From Brevundimonas subvibrioides (lineage in GTDB: Bacteria > Pseudomonadota > Alphaproteobacteria > Caulobacterales > Caulobacteraceae): a stretch of 64,000 bases of DNA. Location: assembly GCF_002280785.1 (NCBI RefSeq), contig NZ_NCEQ01000007.1:310001-374000 (forward strand), written 5' to 3'. The position numbers and the translations under genes are program-made. Shown piece by piece: positions 16,532 through 26,632 of this stretch. The notes under the pieces are model-generated. The model did no database searches. It was given only the letters and a program-made list of their open reading frames with translations, and had not been told where the DNA came from. Each line of letters starts with the position of its first letter. Position 1 is the stretch's first letter.

Positions 16532-17131
16532 TCAGCCGATGCCGGCGACCGCGCCGACCTCGTCGCGACAGGCGCTCGACGCGGTGTTCAGCTGGTCCGT
16601 TTCCTCGCCCGCGAGTCGCTCGAGGTCGGCGATGTCCTGGGCCGTGATGACGCCGGCGTCCAGCACCTCGACCTGCTTGTTGTAAAGCGCCACCCGCTTC
16701 TCGCTGGCGGCATAGGCAGCGTCGCTGATCTCGTCGGGGAAGACCATCGTCATCTGAAGATACTGTTGGTAGATCGATGTCGAGACGGCGTCGCCGGCCT
16801 CGAGGCGCGCGGTAATCTCGGCGCTGACGTCGTCGTCGATCGGTCCCTCGGTCAGGGCTGCAGCCTTCTCGCTGTCCGACGAGGCGCGGGCGGTCAGTTC
16901 GCTGAACTGCAGGCAGGTGGCCAGCTGGGTCTCGAAGATCTTCTGCTTCGCCGCCGTGCGCGACACGTCCAGCGCCTGGACGGCGGTGAACATCGACGCA
17001 GCCGCGACGATCATCGCGGAGATGGCCGAGACGGATGCGATCGTGCCCTCGACGGAAACGCGCTGGGTCTTGCCCCTGGAGCCATTATCGATCGGATCGG
17101 TTTCGGGGGGAATCGGGGTCAGATCGGTCAT
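16532..17131 (-). CDS. Hypothetical protein with one membrane segment
   Basis: 199 aa from ATG 17131 (MTDLTPIPPETDP); an ATG six codons earlier is also in frame. Hydrophobic segment about residues 31-50 (VSAISAMIVAAASMFTAVQA), then a helical, acidic, presumably periplasmic part with two cysteines (ATCLQF and SACRDE). I recognise no family. It converges on nfeD with 4 nt between stops. Confidence 0.6.
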   Translation of the reverse strand: MTDLTPIPPETDPIDNGSRGKTQRVSVEGTIASVSAISAMIVAAASMFTAVQALDVSRTAAKQKIFETQLATCLQFSELTARASSDSEKAAALTEGPIDDDVSAEITARLEAGDAVSTSIYQQYLQMTMVFPDEISDAAYAASEKRVALYNKQVEVLDAGVITAQDIADLERLAGEETDQLNTASSACRDEVGAVAGIG

Positions 17132-17194
17132 GCGCCGACCTGATCGCATCCCAGGCTTCGCCGCAAGGCGTCGTTCGGACGTCGTTGGGAACCG

Positions 17195-17641
17195 TCAGGT
17201 CGAGGCGGCGCGCATGCGGTCGATTCCGAGGTTGGCCAACTGGTCCGCGCGCTCGTTGAGTTCGTGGCCGGCATGACCCTTGACCCAGTGCCACTTCACC
17301 TCGTGGCGGGTGCGGGCGACGTCGAGACGCTTCCACAGGTCGTCGTTCTTGACCGGCTTCTTGTCCGCCGTCTTCCAGCCGCGCGCCTTCCAGCCGTGAA
17401 TCCAGCTCGTGATTCCATCCATCACGTATTTGCTGTCGGTATGGAGGTCGATCTTGCAGGGCCGCGTCAGGGCCTCCAGCGCCATGATGGCCGCGGTCAG
17501 CTCCATGCGATTGTTGGTGGTCAGCGTTTCGCCGCCGCACAGCTCCTTGGTCTTGCCGCCGGCCTGCAGGATCGCGCCCCAGCCGCCAGGGCCCGGATTG
17601 CCCTTGCAGGCGCCGTCGGTGTGGATTGTGACGTGACTCAT
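17195..17641 (-). CDS. rnhA: Ribonuclease HI
   Basis: 148 aa. The catalytic carboxylates are present: Asp in [17 protein letters not shown], Glu in [13 protein letters not shown], Asp in [12 protein letters not shown] and Asp in NERADQLA, plus His in VKGHAGH. It degrades the RNA strand of RNA-DNA hybrids. Length equals E. coli RnhA within a few residues. Confidence 0.97.
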   Translation of the reverse strand: MSHVTIHTDGACKGNPGPGGWGAILQAGGKTKELCGGETLTTNNRMELTAAIMALEALTRPCKIDLHTDSKYVMDGITSWIHGWKARGWKTADKKPVKNDDLWKRLDVARTRHEVKWHWVKGHAGHELNERADQLANLGIDRMRAAST

Positions 17642-17745
17642 TCGCGGGGGCTTACAGCTTCCCTTGGCGCGTCGCCATCCGCTGGACTATAGGAGCCCTA
17701 TGTTTGACGCGGGCCGCAACTGGCCCCGTTCGAGGAGAGATCGCC

Positions 17746-17964
17746 GTGGGCAGCTTCAGCATCTGGCATTGGGCCATCGTCATCGTCGTCGTCGCCCTGC
17801 TCTTCGGCGGCAAGGGCAAGATCTCGGGCCTGATGGGCGACGCCGCCAAGGGCATCAAGGCCTTCAAGGAGGGCCTGAAGGACGACGACAAGAAGGACGG
17901 CCCGTCCGACGGCGTCAGCAGCCTGCCGCGCACCGACGCGGAAAAGGAAGAGCTGAAGCGCTAG
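17746..17964 (+). CDS. tatA: Twin-arginine translocase subunit TatA
   Basis: 72 aa. GTG 17746 is chosen because GAGGAGA lies 8 nt upstream and it gives [20 protein letters not shown], the standard TatA N-terminus. The single membrane helix is followed by [26 protein letters not shown], the conserved hinge and amphipathic helix. It forms the size-adaptable pore. First gene of tatABC; several Tat-type signal peptides occur in this window (oligopeptidase B-like, MsrB, the 44125 gene). Confidence 0.95.
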   Translation: MGSFSIWHWAIVIVVVALLFGGKGKISGLMGDAAKGIKAFKEGLKDDDKKDGPSDGVSSLPRTDAEKEELKR

Positions 17965-17990
17965 GTCCGGTTCGGGAAAGAGCCTGACGC

Positions 17991-18554
17991 ATGGGCGGCC
18001 TCGGCCCCGGGATCGGGGGCCTCGAATATCTGGTGATCGGCATCGTGGCCCTCGTCGTGGTCGGACCCGAGCGGCTGCCTGGAATGCTGCGCCAGCTGGG
18101 CAAGATGGTCGCCAAGGCGCGAGGCATGGCCAATGAGTTCCGGTCCAGCTTCGAGGAGATGGCCCGTCAGTCGGAGCTCGACGAGCTGCGCAAGGAGGTC
18201 CAGGCGCTGCGCGACGGTCAGGGATCGGTCGGGCAGGGGATGGTCCGCCTCGGCGACGAGGCCAACGCCGCCTTCAAGGACATCAAGGCCGAGCTGGAAG
18301 CGCCCGCCTATGTCGAGCCGCCGCCGCGCGCGGTGATGCTGGACCAGCCGGAATTCCCCGAGCCGGCGGCGACGTCTGCGGTCGTGCCCGCGCCCCCGGC
18401 GAAGGCCCGCAAGCCCCGGGCGACGACGGCCAAGGCCCCGGCGGCTCCAGCGACCACGCCGCGCGCGAAGCCGACCGCCAAAACGCCCGCCAAGCCTTCC
18501 GCGCCGAAGGCTGTGAAGCCGCGCGCGCCGCGTAAGCCCAAGACCGCCCCATGA
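17991..18554 (+). CDS. tatB: Twin-arginine translocase subunit TatB
   Basis: 187 aa. N-terminal helix with the conserved Glu and VVVGPERLPGMLRQLG motif (about residues 23-38), then an amphipathic helix. From residue 110 the protein is a long Ala/Pro/Lys-rich tail, longer than in E. coli TatB (171 aa) but usual in Caulobacterales. It receives the signal peptide with TatC. Its stop overlaps the tatC start as ATGA (18551-18554). Confidence 0.94.
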   Translation: MGGLGPGIGGLEYLVIGIVALVVVGPERLPGMLRQLGKMVAKARGMANEFRSSFEEMARQSELDELRKEVQALRDGQGSVGQGMVRLGDEANAAFKDIKAELEAPAYVEPPPRAVMLDQPEFPEPAATSAVVPAPPAKARKPRATTAKAPAAPATTPRAKPTAKTPAKPSAPKAVKPRAPRKPKTAP

Positions 18555-19438
18555 CCGACCGCGACGAAGCCGAGATCGAGGCGTCGCGCGCGCCGTTGAT
18601 GGATCACCTGATCGAGCTGCGCGGTCGGATGATCTGGTCCGTCGCCGCCTTCTGTCTGGCCTTCCTCCTGTGCTTCTTCTTCGCCGCCCAGTTGCAGGTC
18701 GAGTTGATCAAGCCGTTCCAGGCCGCAGCAGCGGTTCACGCCGCCGCAGTGGCGAAGGGCGAGCATGGCAATCCTCTGGACCTGCTGGCCATCACGGCCG
18801 GCCTGAAGCCTTTTCCGCCCGGCGGGCTGGCGGCGGTCGAACTGATCGCCACGGCGCCGCTGGAACAACTCTTCACCAAGATGAAGATCGCCGGGTTCGG
18901 CGCCATCGTCCTGGCCTTCCCGATCCTGGCCTATCAGCTCTACGCCTTCGTCGCGCCGGGCCTGTACCGCAACGAGAAGGGGGCCTTCCTGCCGTTCCTG
19001 ATCGCGACGCCGGTGATGTTCTTCCTCGGAGGGGCGCTGGTCTATTTCGTCATGCTGCCGTTCGTGATGCTGTTCTCGCTGAGCCAGCAGATCTCCAGCG
19101 AGGGCATCACCGTCCTGCTGACGACCAAGATCTCGGACTACCTGAACCTGGTGACCTCGCTGATCCTGGCCTTCGGCCTGTGCTTCCAGTTGCCGGTCGT
19201 GACGACGCTGCTGGGCATGGCCGGGCTGATCTCGTCCAAGCTGATGAGCGAGGGGCGTCGCTATGCGATCGTCGCCGTCGTGGTCCTGGCCGCCGTGGTC
19301 ACGCCGCCGGACCCGATCAGCCAGCTGATGCTCGCCGTACCGCTGGTGCTGCTCTACGAGGTCTCGATCTGGTGCGTCCGCCTGATCGAATGGCGGCGCA
19401 AGAAGGACGAGGACGCCGAAGGACTGGCGGCGGCCTGA
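18551..19438 (+). CDS. tatC: Twin-arginine translocase subunit TatC
   Basis: 295 aa with six membrane segments. The N-terminal MDHLIELRGRM matches the conserved HLxELRxR of TatC, which binds the RR signal; FVAPGLYRNEKGAFLPF and VVTPPDPISQLMLAVPL are also family hallmarks. An insertion of about 25 residues in the first periplasmic loop (AAAVHAAAVAKGEHGNP) is seen, as in related Caulobacterales. Translationally coupled to tatB. Confidence 0.96.
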   Translation: MTDRDEAEIEASRAPLMDHLIELRGRMIWSVAAFCLAFLLCFFFAAQLQVELIKPFQAAAAVHAAAVAKGEHGNPLDLLAITAGLKPFPPGGLAAVELIATAPLEQLFTKMKIAGFGAIVLAFPILAYQLYAFVAPGLYRNEKGAFLPFLIATPVMFFLGGALVYFVMLPFVMLFSLSQQISSEGITVLLTTKISDYLNLVTSLILAFGLCFQLPVVTTLLGMAGLISSKLMSEGRRYAIVAVVVLAAVVTPPDPISQLMLAVPLVLLYEVSIWCVRLIEWRRKKDEDAEGLAAA

Positions 19439-19621
19439 TCGGGACCGGAAGTCGGCGACTCCCGAACTTCCGCCCTGGGTGCGCTTCGCGCGAAGCCGTC
19501 AGGCAGCGAGCGTCGGTTGTCGTCTTTCCGCGCGAGCCGCATTGACCGGGGTGGTTCAACATGACCCTGCTGCAGCCTTATGCGGAGCCTATCCCGTGTT
19601 CATCAGTGACATGGGATCATC

Positions 19622-20182
19622 ATGCGTCATCGACTATCCGCCACCATTGCGGCCTCCTGCGTCCTGCTCACAGCTGGCGCCGCTGCGGCCCAGGTGACCC
19701 TCACGGGATCCTATTCGCCGGCGACATTGCCTTCCGGAGGCGGTGCATCCGCGACTATTCTCACCCTGACCAACAACTCAGGCACAGCGATTACAGGCGG
19801 GGCGTTCACCTACGTCTATCCGACGAACCTGAACTACAACTCGGCGGGTTTCCTGGGCTGCGGAGCCATTGATACCACGGGCTTTTCGGCCACCCAGTTC
19901 CAGGGCGCGAATATCAATCTGGCCAATGGGGCGAGTTGCCGGGTGACCGTTTCAGGCAATGTGACCGTGAGTGGAACCTATGCGCTCGCAGGCTCGACCG
20001 CCTCCTATGCCGGGGCGGCCGGATCGCCGGTGGCGCTGACACCAGGCGCCAACCCCACCTTGATCGTGGCAGCCGCCGGACCCGCACCCGTACCGACCCT
20101 GTCGGAATGGGCGACGATCCTGTTCGGGCTGATGCTGGCGGGTGGCGCGGCGGTCTACCTCCAGCGCCGACAGTTCGGCTGA
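19622..20182 (+). CDS. Exported IPTL-CTERM protein
   Basis: 186 aa. Signal peptide to about residue 23 (GAAAA-Q). The mature region is Thr/Ser/Gly/Asn-rich beta-type sequence (TLTNNSGTAITGGAFTYVYP) resembling DUF11/Ig-like surface repeats, with two Cys. The C-terminus (157-186) is a complete IPTL-CTERM tag: PVPTLSEWATILFGLMLAGG, then QRRQFG. Such tags mark proteins processed at the envelope by an exosortase-like system. No sorting enzyme is in the window. A terminator follows at 20202-20232. Confidence 0.85.
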   Translation: MRHRLSATIAASCVLLTAGAAAAQVTLTGSYSPATLPSGGGASATILTLTNNSGTAITGGAFTYVYPTNLNYNSAGFLGCGAIDTTGFSATQFQGANINLANGASCRVTVSGNVTVSGTYALAGSTASYAGAAGSPVALTPGANPTLIVAAAGPAPVPTLSEWATILFGLMLAGGAAVYLQRRQFG

Positions 20183-20201
20183 CAATCGGCTACCGAACCT
20201 G

Positions 20202-20232
20202 ACGGCCCCGCTGGCGACAGCGGGGCCGTTTC
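20202..20232 (+). terminator. Rho-independent terminator
   Basis: Perfect 12-bp stem (20202-20213 with 20218-20229), loop GCGA, followed by a short TTT. It lies 19 nt after the IPTL-CTERM gene. Confidence 0.75.
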
Positions 20233-20305
20233 CATGTCCGCTGTTCACTCCAGGCCCACACCCTGCGCGTCCGCCCGGGAGGAATGAGGCCGGGCCTGGC
20301 GCAAC

Positions 20306-20337
20306 ACAAAGCCCCGGACGGCGGACCGTCCGGGGCT
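20306..20337 (-). terminator. Terminator of glnA
   Basis: Read on the minus strand: 11-bp stem AGCCCCGGACG / CGTCCGGGGCT (20337-20327 with 20320-20310) followed by TTTG. It lies 24 nt after the glnA stop. Confidence 0.8.
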
Positions 20338-20361
20338 CTTGCTAACCGCCGATCGAACCGA

Positions 20362-21771
20362 TCAGCAGCTGTAGTACATGTCGAACTCGACCGGGTGGGG
20401 GTGCAGGGCCAGGCGCATGACCTCTTCCATCTTCAGCTCGATGTAGCTGTCGATGAAGTCGTCATCCATGACGCCGCCCTTCTTGAGGAAGGCGCGGTCC
20501 TTGTCGAGGTTCTCGAGCGCTTCCTTGAGCGAGCCGCAGACTTCCGGGATCGAGTGACGCTCTTCCGGCGGCAGGTCGTACAGGTTCTTGTCGGCGGGTG
20601 CGCCCGGATCGATCTGGTTCTCGATCCCGTCGAGGCCGGCCATCAGCAGGGCCACGAAGGTCAGATAGGGGTTGCCCATCGGATCGGGGAAGCGGGCCTC
20701 CAGGCGCTTGGCCTTGGGGTTCGAGGTGTGCGGGATGCGGATCGAGGCCGAACGGTTACGGGCCGAATAGGCCAGCTTCACCGGGGCTTCGTAGCCGGGG
20801 ACCAGCCGCTTGTAGGAGTTGGTGGTCGAGTTGGCGAAGGCGTTGATGGCCTTGGCGTGTTTGATGATGCCGCCGATGTACCAGAGGCACTGCTGCGACA
20901 GGCCGGCGTATTTGTCGCCGGCGAACTGGGGCTTGCCGTCCTTCCAGATCGACATGTGGACGTGCATGCCCGAGCCGTTGTCGCCGAACATGGGCTTGGC
21001 CATGAAGGTCGCCGACTTGCCGTAGGCCGCGGCCACATTGTGGATCACGTACTTATAGAGCTGAAGCCGGTCGGCCATGGTCAGCAGGTCCGAGAACTTC
21101 AGGCCCAGCTCGTGCTGCGCCGGGGCGACCTCGTGGTGGTGCTTCTCGGGGTTGAGGCCCAGGTCGCGCATGACGCCCAGCATCTCGCCGCGCAGGTCCT
21201 GGCCCGAGTCGACCGGGTTGACCGGGAAGTAGCCGCCCTTGGGTCCCGGGCGGTGGCCCATATTGCCCTCGGTGTATTCCGCGCCCGTATTGGCCGGCAG
21301 CTCGATCGAGTCGTAGCTGTAGCCGGTGTTGTGCGGGGCGGTGTTCCAGCGGACGTCGTCGAAGATGAAGAACTCGGCTTCCGGGCCGAAATAGACCACG
21401 TCGCCCACGCCCGAGGACTGGACATAGGCCAGGGCCTTCTTGGCCATCGAGCGGCTGTCGCGGTTGTAGGGCTCCATCGTGTCCGGGTTCATGACGTCGC
21501 AGAACAGGAACATCGTGGTCTGCTGATAGAAGGGATCGATGTAGGCCGTCGTCAGATCCGGCAGCAGCAGCATGTCGCTCTCGTTGATCGCCTTCCAGCC
21601 GGCGATCGAGGAGCCGTCGAACATCGTGCCTTCTTCGAGGAATTCCTCGTCGACCAGGTCGATGTCGAAGGTGACGTGCTGCAGGCGACCCTTGGTGTCG
21701 GTGAAGCGGACGTCGACGTATTTGACGTCCTTGTCCTTGATCTCCTGCAGGATTTTCTTGGCGGCGCTCAT
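20362..21771 (-). CDS. glnA: Glutamine synthetase type I
   Basis: 469 aa, the length of GlnA from enterics. Active-site and metal motifs: [37 protein letters not shown] and [11 protein letters not shown]. The adenylylation tyrosine is in NLYDLPPE (about residue 398), so activity is likely controlled by GlnE. It makes glutamine from glutamate, ammonia and ATP. It follows glnB by 56 nt on the same strand, the usual glnBA operon. Confidence 0.98.
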   Translation of the reverse strand: MSAAKKILQEIKDKDVKYVDVRFTDTKGRLQHVTFDIDLVDEEFLEEGTMFDGSSIAGWKAINESDMLLLPDLTTAYIDPFYQQTTMFLFCDVMNPDTMEPYNRDSRSMAKKALAYVQSSGVGDVVYFGPEAEFFIFDDVRWNTAPHNTGYSYDSIELPANTGAEYTEGNMGHRPGPKGGYFPVNPVDSGQDLRGEMLGVMRDLGLNPEKHHHEVAPAQHELGLKFSDLLTMADRLQLYKYVIHNVAAAYGKSATFMAKPMFGDNGSGMHVHMSIWKDGKPQFAGDKYAGLSQQCLWYIGGIIKHAKAINAFANSTTNSYKRLVPGYEAPVKLAYSARNRSASIRIPHTSNPKAKRLEARFPDPMGNPYLTFVALLMAGLDGIENQIDPGAPADKNLYDLPPEERHSIPEVCGSLKEALENLDKDRAFLKKGGVMDDDFIDSYIELKMEEVMRLALHPHPVEFDMYYSC

Positions 21772-21827
21772 TGTCGATGGTCCTTCTTCGTTTCTTCTGG
21801 GGAGGAAGTTTTTTGCGGTGGGTGGGC

Positions 21828-23103
<1,276 letters not shown>

Positions 23104-23144
23104 CGCCGGTTGCCTCAATGGGCGGGGTCGCCTAGGTCCGGTGC

Positions 23145-23654
23145 GTGAGCCTTGAATCCCTTCCCAAAGAGGTCGCCGGGGGCGACGTGACCGCCTATCG
23201 GCGCGCGCTGGGCGCCTTTGCGACCGGGGTCTGCGTGGTGACGGCCGACAGCAGCCTCGGGCCGCTGGGGATCACGATCAACTCCTTCACCTCCGTGTCG
23301 CTGACGCCGCGTCTGGTGCTGTGGTGCCTGGATGAGCGGTCGGAGCGGTGGCAGGCCTTCTGTGAGGCGGAGCGGTTCTCAATCCATGTGCTCGACGCCC
23401 AGTCGGAGGCCCTGGCGCGGCGGTTCGCCAAGGGCATCGGCCTGATGGAGGCTCATGAGTTCCAGCGGGTCGGCGATGCGCCGCCGAGGCTGGGCGCCGC
23501 CGCCGCCCGGTTCGACTGCAAGACCCACGACCGGGTGCAGATGGGCGACCACATGATGATCATCGGCGAGGTCACGGGCTTCGAGTCCTCGGACGCCGCG
23601 GCCCTGACCTATTTCCGGGGGCGCTACGGCGTGGCGGGAGGCGCCCAGGCATGA
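23145..23654 (+). CDS. Flavin reductase-like FMN-binding protein
   Basis: 169 aa from GTG 23145. The flavin reductase domain is clear: YRRALGAFATGVCVVTA, GITINSFTSVSLTPRLVLWCLD, RFSIHVLDAQSEALARRFA and a C-terminal YFRGRYG. Such proteins supply reduced flavin to two-component monooxygenases or halogenases. The start codon has no clear Shine-Dalgarno site. Its stop overlaps the next gene as ATGA, so they are co-translated. The tryptophan-halogenase-family gene at 30238 would need a partner of this type, but a link is only inference. Confidence 0.88.
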   Translation: MSLESLPKEVAGGDVTAYRRALGAFATGVCVVTADSSLGPLGITINSFTSVSLTPRLVLWCLDERSERWQAFCEAERFSIHVLDAQSEALARRFAKGIGLMEAHEFQRVGDAPPRLGAAAARFDCKTHDRVQMGDHMMIIGEVTGFESSDAAALTYFRGRYGVAGGAQA

Positions 23655-24505
23655 GGATCGGTTTCGCCGGGCTGGGCGTCATGGGCGGGCCGATGGCGCG
23701 TCATCTGGTCGCGGCCGGGCACGAGGTCGCCGGCTATAACCGCTCGCCCGACAAGGCGCGGGCCTGGGCCGAGGCGAACGGCGGACGGTTCGCCGCGACC
23801 GTGGCCGAGGCGGCCGAGGGCGCGGACCTGTTCGTGCTGTGCGTCGGCAATGACGACGACGTGCGTCAGGTGGTCGGCGAGGCCCTGCCCATGCTGAAGG
23901 CGGGGGCCGTGATCGTGGATCACACCACCACCTCGGCGAAGGTGGCGCGGGCAATGGCGGATCTGTGCGCCGCCGCCAGTGTCGCCTTTATCGACGCGCC
24001 GGTCTCGGGCGGTCAGGCGGGGGCGGAGAACGGCCAGCTCAGCGTCATGGCGGGCGGCGACGCGAACGCCCTGGAGACGGTGCGGCCGGCGGTCATGGCC
24101 TATTCGAAGGCGATCCAGCACATGGGGGCCTCGGGCTCGGGCCAGTTGACCAAGATGGTCAACCAGATCGCCATCGCCGGCGTGGTCCAGGGTCTGGCCG
24201 AGGCGGTGCATTTCGCCCGGGCCGCGGGCCTCGACACCGACGCCGCCTATGACGCCGTGTCCAAGGGGGCGGCCCAGTCGTGGCAGATGGACAACCGCTG
24301 GAAGACAGCGGCGAAGGGTGAGTTCGAGTTCGGCTTCGCCGTCGACTGGATGCGCAAGGACCTGGGGCTGGTGCTGGACGAGGCGCGGGCCAATGGCGCG
24401 GTCCTGTCGCTGACGGCGCTGGTCGATCAGTTCTATTCCGAGGTTCAGGGGATGGGCGGCAATCGCTGGGACACCTCGAGCCTGAAGGCGCGTCTGAAGC
24501 CCTGA
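23651..24505 (+). CDS. NAD(P)-dependent beta-hydroxyacid dehydrogenase
   Basis: 284 aa. Rossmann motif GFAGLGVMGGPMARHL at the N-terminus, substrate loop DAPVSGGQAGAENGQL, and catalytic Lys in GQLTKMVNQIAIAG. It belongs to the 3-hydroxyisobutyrate/tartronate-semialdehyde reductase family, near GarR and GLYR1-type enzymes. A second relative at 34880-35788 is the better candidate for valine catabolism, so this one may act on glyoxylate, succinic semialdehyde or another short semialdehyde. Co-translated with the flavin reductase. Confidence 0.88.
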   Translation: MRIGFAGLGVMGGPMARHLVAAGHEVAGYNRSPDKARAWAEANGGRFAATVAEAAEGADLFVLCVGNDDDVRQVVGEALPMLKAGAVIVDHTTTSAKVARAMADLCAAASVAFIDAPVSGGQAGAENGQLSVMAGGDANALETVRPAVMAYSKAIQHMGASGSGQLTKMVNQIAIAGVVQGLAEAVHFARAAGLDTDAAYDAVSKGAAQSWQMDNRWKTAAKGEFEFGFAVDWMRKDLGLVLDEARANGAVLSLTALVDQFYSEVQGMGGNRWDTSSLKARLKP

Positions 24506-24517
24506 GCCAGCGCGACC

Positions 24518-24675
24518 TGGACTCCGGAAAAAAAACGGGGTGCAGAGTCCAAATTGCTGAGGAGTGGCGCGTAATCTCTTGATCTTGAACGATTAATTCT
24601 CCGGGACGGAATTGCACCCCGCGTGCAACCCGTCCAATCGGCGCCCCGGCGCCTGTCTGCGGGATGTCAAAGACC
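24518..24675 (+). repeat. Structured intergenic element, copy 2
   Basis: It starts 13 nt after the dehydrogenase stop. TGGACTCCGGAAAAA, then CGGGGTGCA (24536-24544), CAGAGTCCAAA (24543-24553), the inverted repeat TTGCACCCCGCGTGCAA (24612-24628), and TCAAAGACC (24667-24675). CGGGGTGCA is the exact complement of TGCACCCCG at 24613-24621. Copy 1 (5386-5527) has the same order with GAGTCCAA/TTGGACTC in those places. The rest of the 299-bp spacer (24676-24804) shows no gene. Confidence 0.6.
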
Positions 24676-24804
24676 GAGGGCCATCATACCATGGCGGCGA
24701 GGGGCGCCTGTTCGATTGCCTCAAAAATGATAAATGTCTCGGGATTTCAGCGGCCTGACGGGCCGTCGAATGCTAACTCGGGGCGTTGAGGAGCCAGGAC
24801 GGCC

Positions 24805-25881
24805 ATGCGTATCGCGACGATCCTTCTGTTTCTGCTGGTCTGGTGTGGTCAGGCCTATGCCCTGACCCCGCAGACGTGGAGCCCGACCGAGGGCGATGCG
24901 GCGATCGGCGACCTGCCCATGGCGCGTGGATCGACGCTGGCGAACGCGCGGATCCACTATCGCACGCTGGGAGAGCCCCGGCGTGACGCCGAGGGGCATG
25001 TGACCAACGCCGTCCTGCTGCTGCACGGCACCGGCGGGACCGGCGCCCAGTTCCTGTCGCCCCAGTTCGCCGACGAGCTGTTCGGCCCGGGCCAGCCGCT
25101 GGATGCAGCCCGCTACTATGTCATCATGCCGGACAACCTGGGTCACGGCGCCTCGTCCAGGCCCAGCGACGGCCTGCGGGCGGCCTTCCCGGAGTACGGC
25201 TATACCGAGATGGTCGAGGCGCAGCGGCGGCTTCTCGTCGATGGCCTGGGCGTCGAACGTCTGAGGCTGATCCTCGGCACCTCGATGGGCTGTATGCATA
25301 TCTTCGTCTGGGGCACGACCCACCCGGACTTCGCCGACGCCCTGATGCCCATGGCCTGCCAGCCGACGGCGATCGTGGGGCGCAACCGGCTGTGGCGGAC
25401 CATGCTGAAGGACGCGATCCGCAGCGATCCTCTCTGGGCGGGCGGCGACTACCAGGCCCAACCGGTTCAGGGCCTGCGCACGGCCGTCGATCTGTTGCTG
25501 CTGGCGGGTTCGGCCCCGATGGCGATGCAGCGGGATCTGGCCACGCCGGAGACGGTCGACGGCTATCTGGCGACCCAGATGGAGCGGCGGCTGCCGGCGC
25601 TGGACGCCAATGACCTGTGGTACCAGGTCAACGCCTCATGGGACTATGACCCCTCGGCGGGGCTGGAGCGAATGACGGCGCCGACGACCTGGATCAACTC
25701 GGCCGACGACTTCATCAATCCGCCGGAACTGGGCCTGTCGGAACAGTTCGCGCCGAGGCTGGCGAACACGACCTACCGGCTGATCCCGAACAGCGCCGAG
25801 GGCAAGGGCCACGGAACCCACACCTGGGCGCGGTTCTGGAAGGACGATCTGGTCGCCCTGCTGGCGCGGACCGAACGCTAG
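24805..25881 (+). CDS. Exported alpha/beta hydrolase of the MetX-like group
   Basis: 358 aa with a signal peptide (ATILLFLLVWCGQAYA-L). The fold resembles homoserine O-acetyltransferase: ARIHYRTLGEP, LLLHGTGGTGAQFL, the nucleophile Ser in LGTSMGCMHIFVWG, Asp in INSADDFINPPE and His in GKGHGTHTWARFW. Because it is exported it cannot be the biosynthetic MetX; an esterase or acyl-amino-acid hydrolase role is more likely. It stands alone; GAGG lies about 10 nt upstream of the ATG. Confidence 0.82.
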   Translation: MRIATILLFLLVWCGQAYALTPQTWSPTEGDAAIGDLPMARGSTLANARIHYRTLGEPRRDAEGHVTNAVLLLHGTGGTGAQFLSPQFADELFGPGQPLDAARYYVIMPDNLGHGASSRPSDGLRAAFPEYGYTEMVEAQRRLLVDGLGVERLRLILGTSMGCMHIFVWGTTHPDFADALMPMACQPTAIVGRNRLWRTMLKDAIRSDPLWAGGDYQAQPVQGLRTAVDLLLLAGSAPMAMQRDLATPETVDGYLATQMERRLPALDANDLWYQVNASWDYDPSAGLERMTAPTTWINSADDFINPPELGLSEQFAPRLANTTYRLIPNSAEGKGHGTHTWARFWKDDLVALLARTER

Positions 25882-25914
25882 GCTCAGTCGACAGTCAGCC
25901 GCCTTGTCCCCGTC

Positions 25915-25944
25915 CGTGCACCCCGGCCTTCGCCGGGGTGCACG
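25915..25944. repeat. Perfect 13-bp hairpin between convergent genes
   Basis: CGTGCACCCCGGC-CTTC-GCCGGGGTGCACG. No T-run follows on either strand, so it may be a REP-like palindrome that also limits read-through between the hydrolase and the cyclophilin gene. Confidence 0.6.
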
Positions 25945-25981
25945 GTGAAAAGAGGCCCCAAAAATTGCCTGTCGATGGGGC

Positions 25982-26590
25982 CTAGGGAGCCTCGCGCCAG
26001 GCCTGGAGGATCACGATCTTGGGCTCCAGCATCTGGCCGCGCATGAAACCTTCGCCCTCGGTCGGGGAGGTGGGGCTGGCCAGGATGGCGCGGACGATCT
26101 CCATGCCCCCGACCACGCGGCCGAAGACCGCGAAACCGTCGGGATCGACCGAGAAGGACCGTCCGGCGTCGTAGGACAGGGTCGGGCCCACAGAGACGAA
26201 GAAGTCGCCCGTGGCCGTGCCGGGGGCGTAGCGGGCCATGGAGACGGCGCCGTCGATATGGCTGAGGCCTGTCTGGGTGGTCGGCTCGTGGGCGATGGGC
26301 GGCAGGACCCGCTCGGGATCGTTGTTCACCCCGCCCTGGACCAGGCCCGTGCCGGGGCCGGACTGCATGGCGCGGTAGAAGGTTGCGCCGTCGAGACGAC
26401 GCTCGTCCACGTATTTGAGGAAGTTGGCGGCCGTGACCGGCGCCTTGACCGCCTCGACCTCGATGGTGATGCGACCGGCCGAGGTCTCCAGCGCCACGCG
26501 GGGCAGGGCGGGCGCGGCCGGGTCCTGGGCTGCGGCGAGCGCGGGCCACAACAGCAGGGCGGCGAGGGCGAGGAGGGTGCGTCTGATCAT
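25982..26590 (-). CDS. Periplasmic peptidyl-prolyl cis-trans isomerase, cyclophilin type
   Basis: 202 aa. Signal peptide ending LAAA-Q. The cyclophilin domain is recognisable in ALETSAGRITIEVE, APVTAANFLKYVD, DGATFYRAM, LSHIDGAVSMAR and FAVFGRVVGGMEIV. Several usual active-site residues are changed (for example GGVNNDPE in place of GGDFT), which is typical of this exported subgroup. It probably assists periplasmic protein folding. Confidence 0.88.
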   Translation of the reverse strand: MIRRTLLALAALLLWPALAAAQDPAAPALPRVALETSAGRITIEVEAVKAPVTAANFLKYVDERRLDGATFYRAMQSGPGTGLVQGGVNNDPERVLPPIAHEPTTQTGLSHIDGAVSMARYAPGTATGDFFVSVGPTLSYDAGRSFSVDPDGFAVFGRVVGGMEIVRAILASPTSPTEGEGFMRGQMLEPKIVILQAWREAP

Positions 26591-26632
26591 CGATGGTGTC
26601 TCACGTCGTTCCCGGCAGGGACGCTAGCGGGA

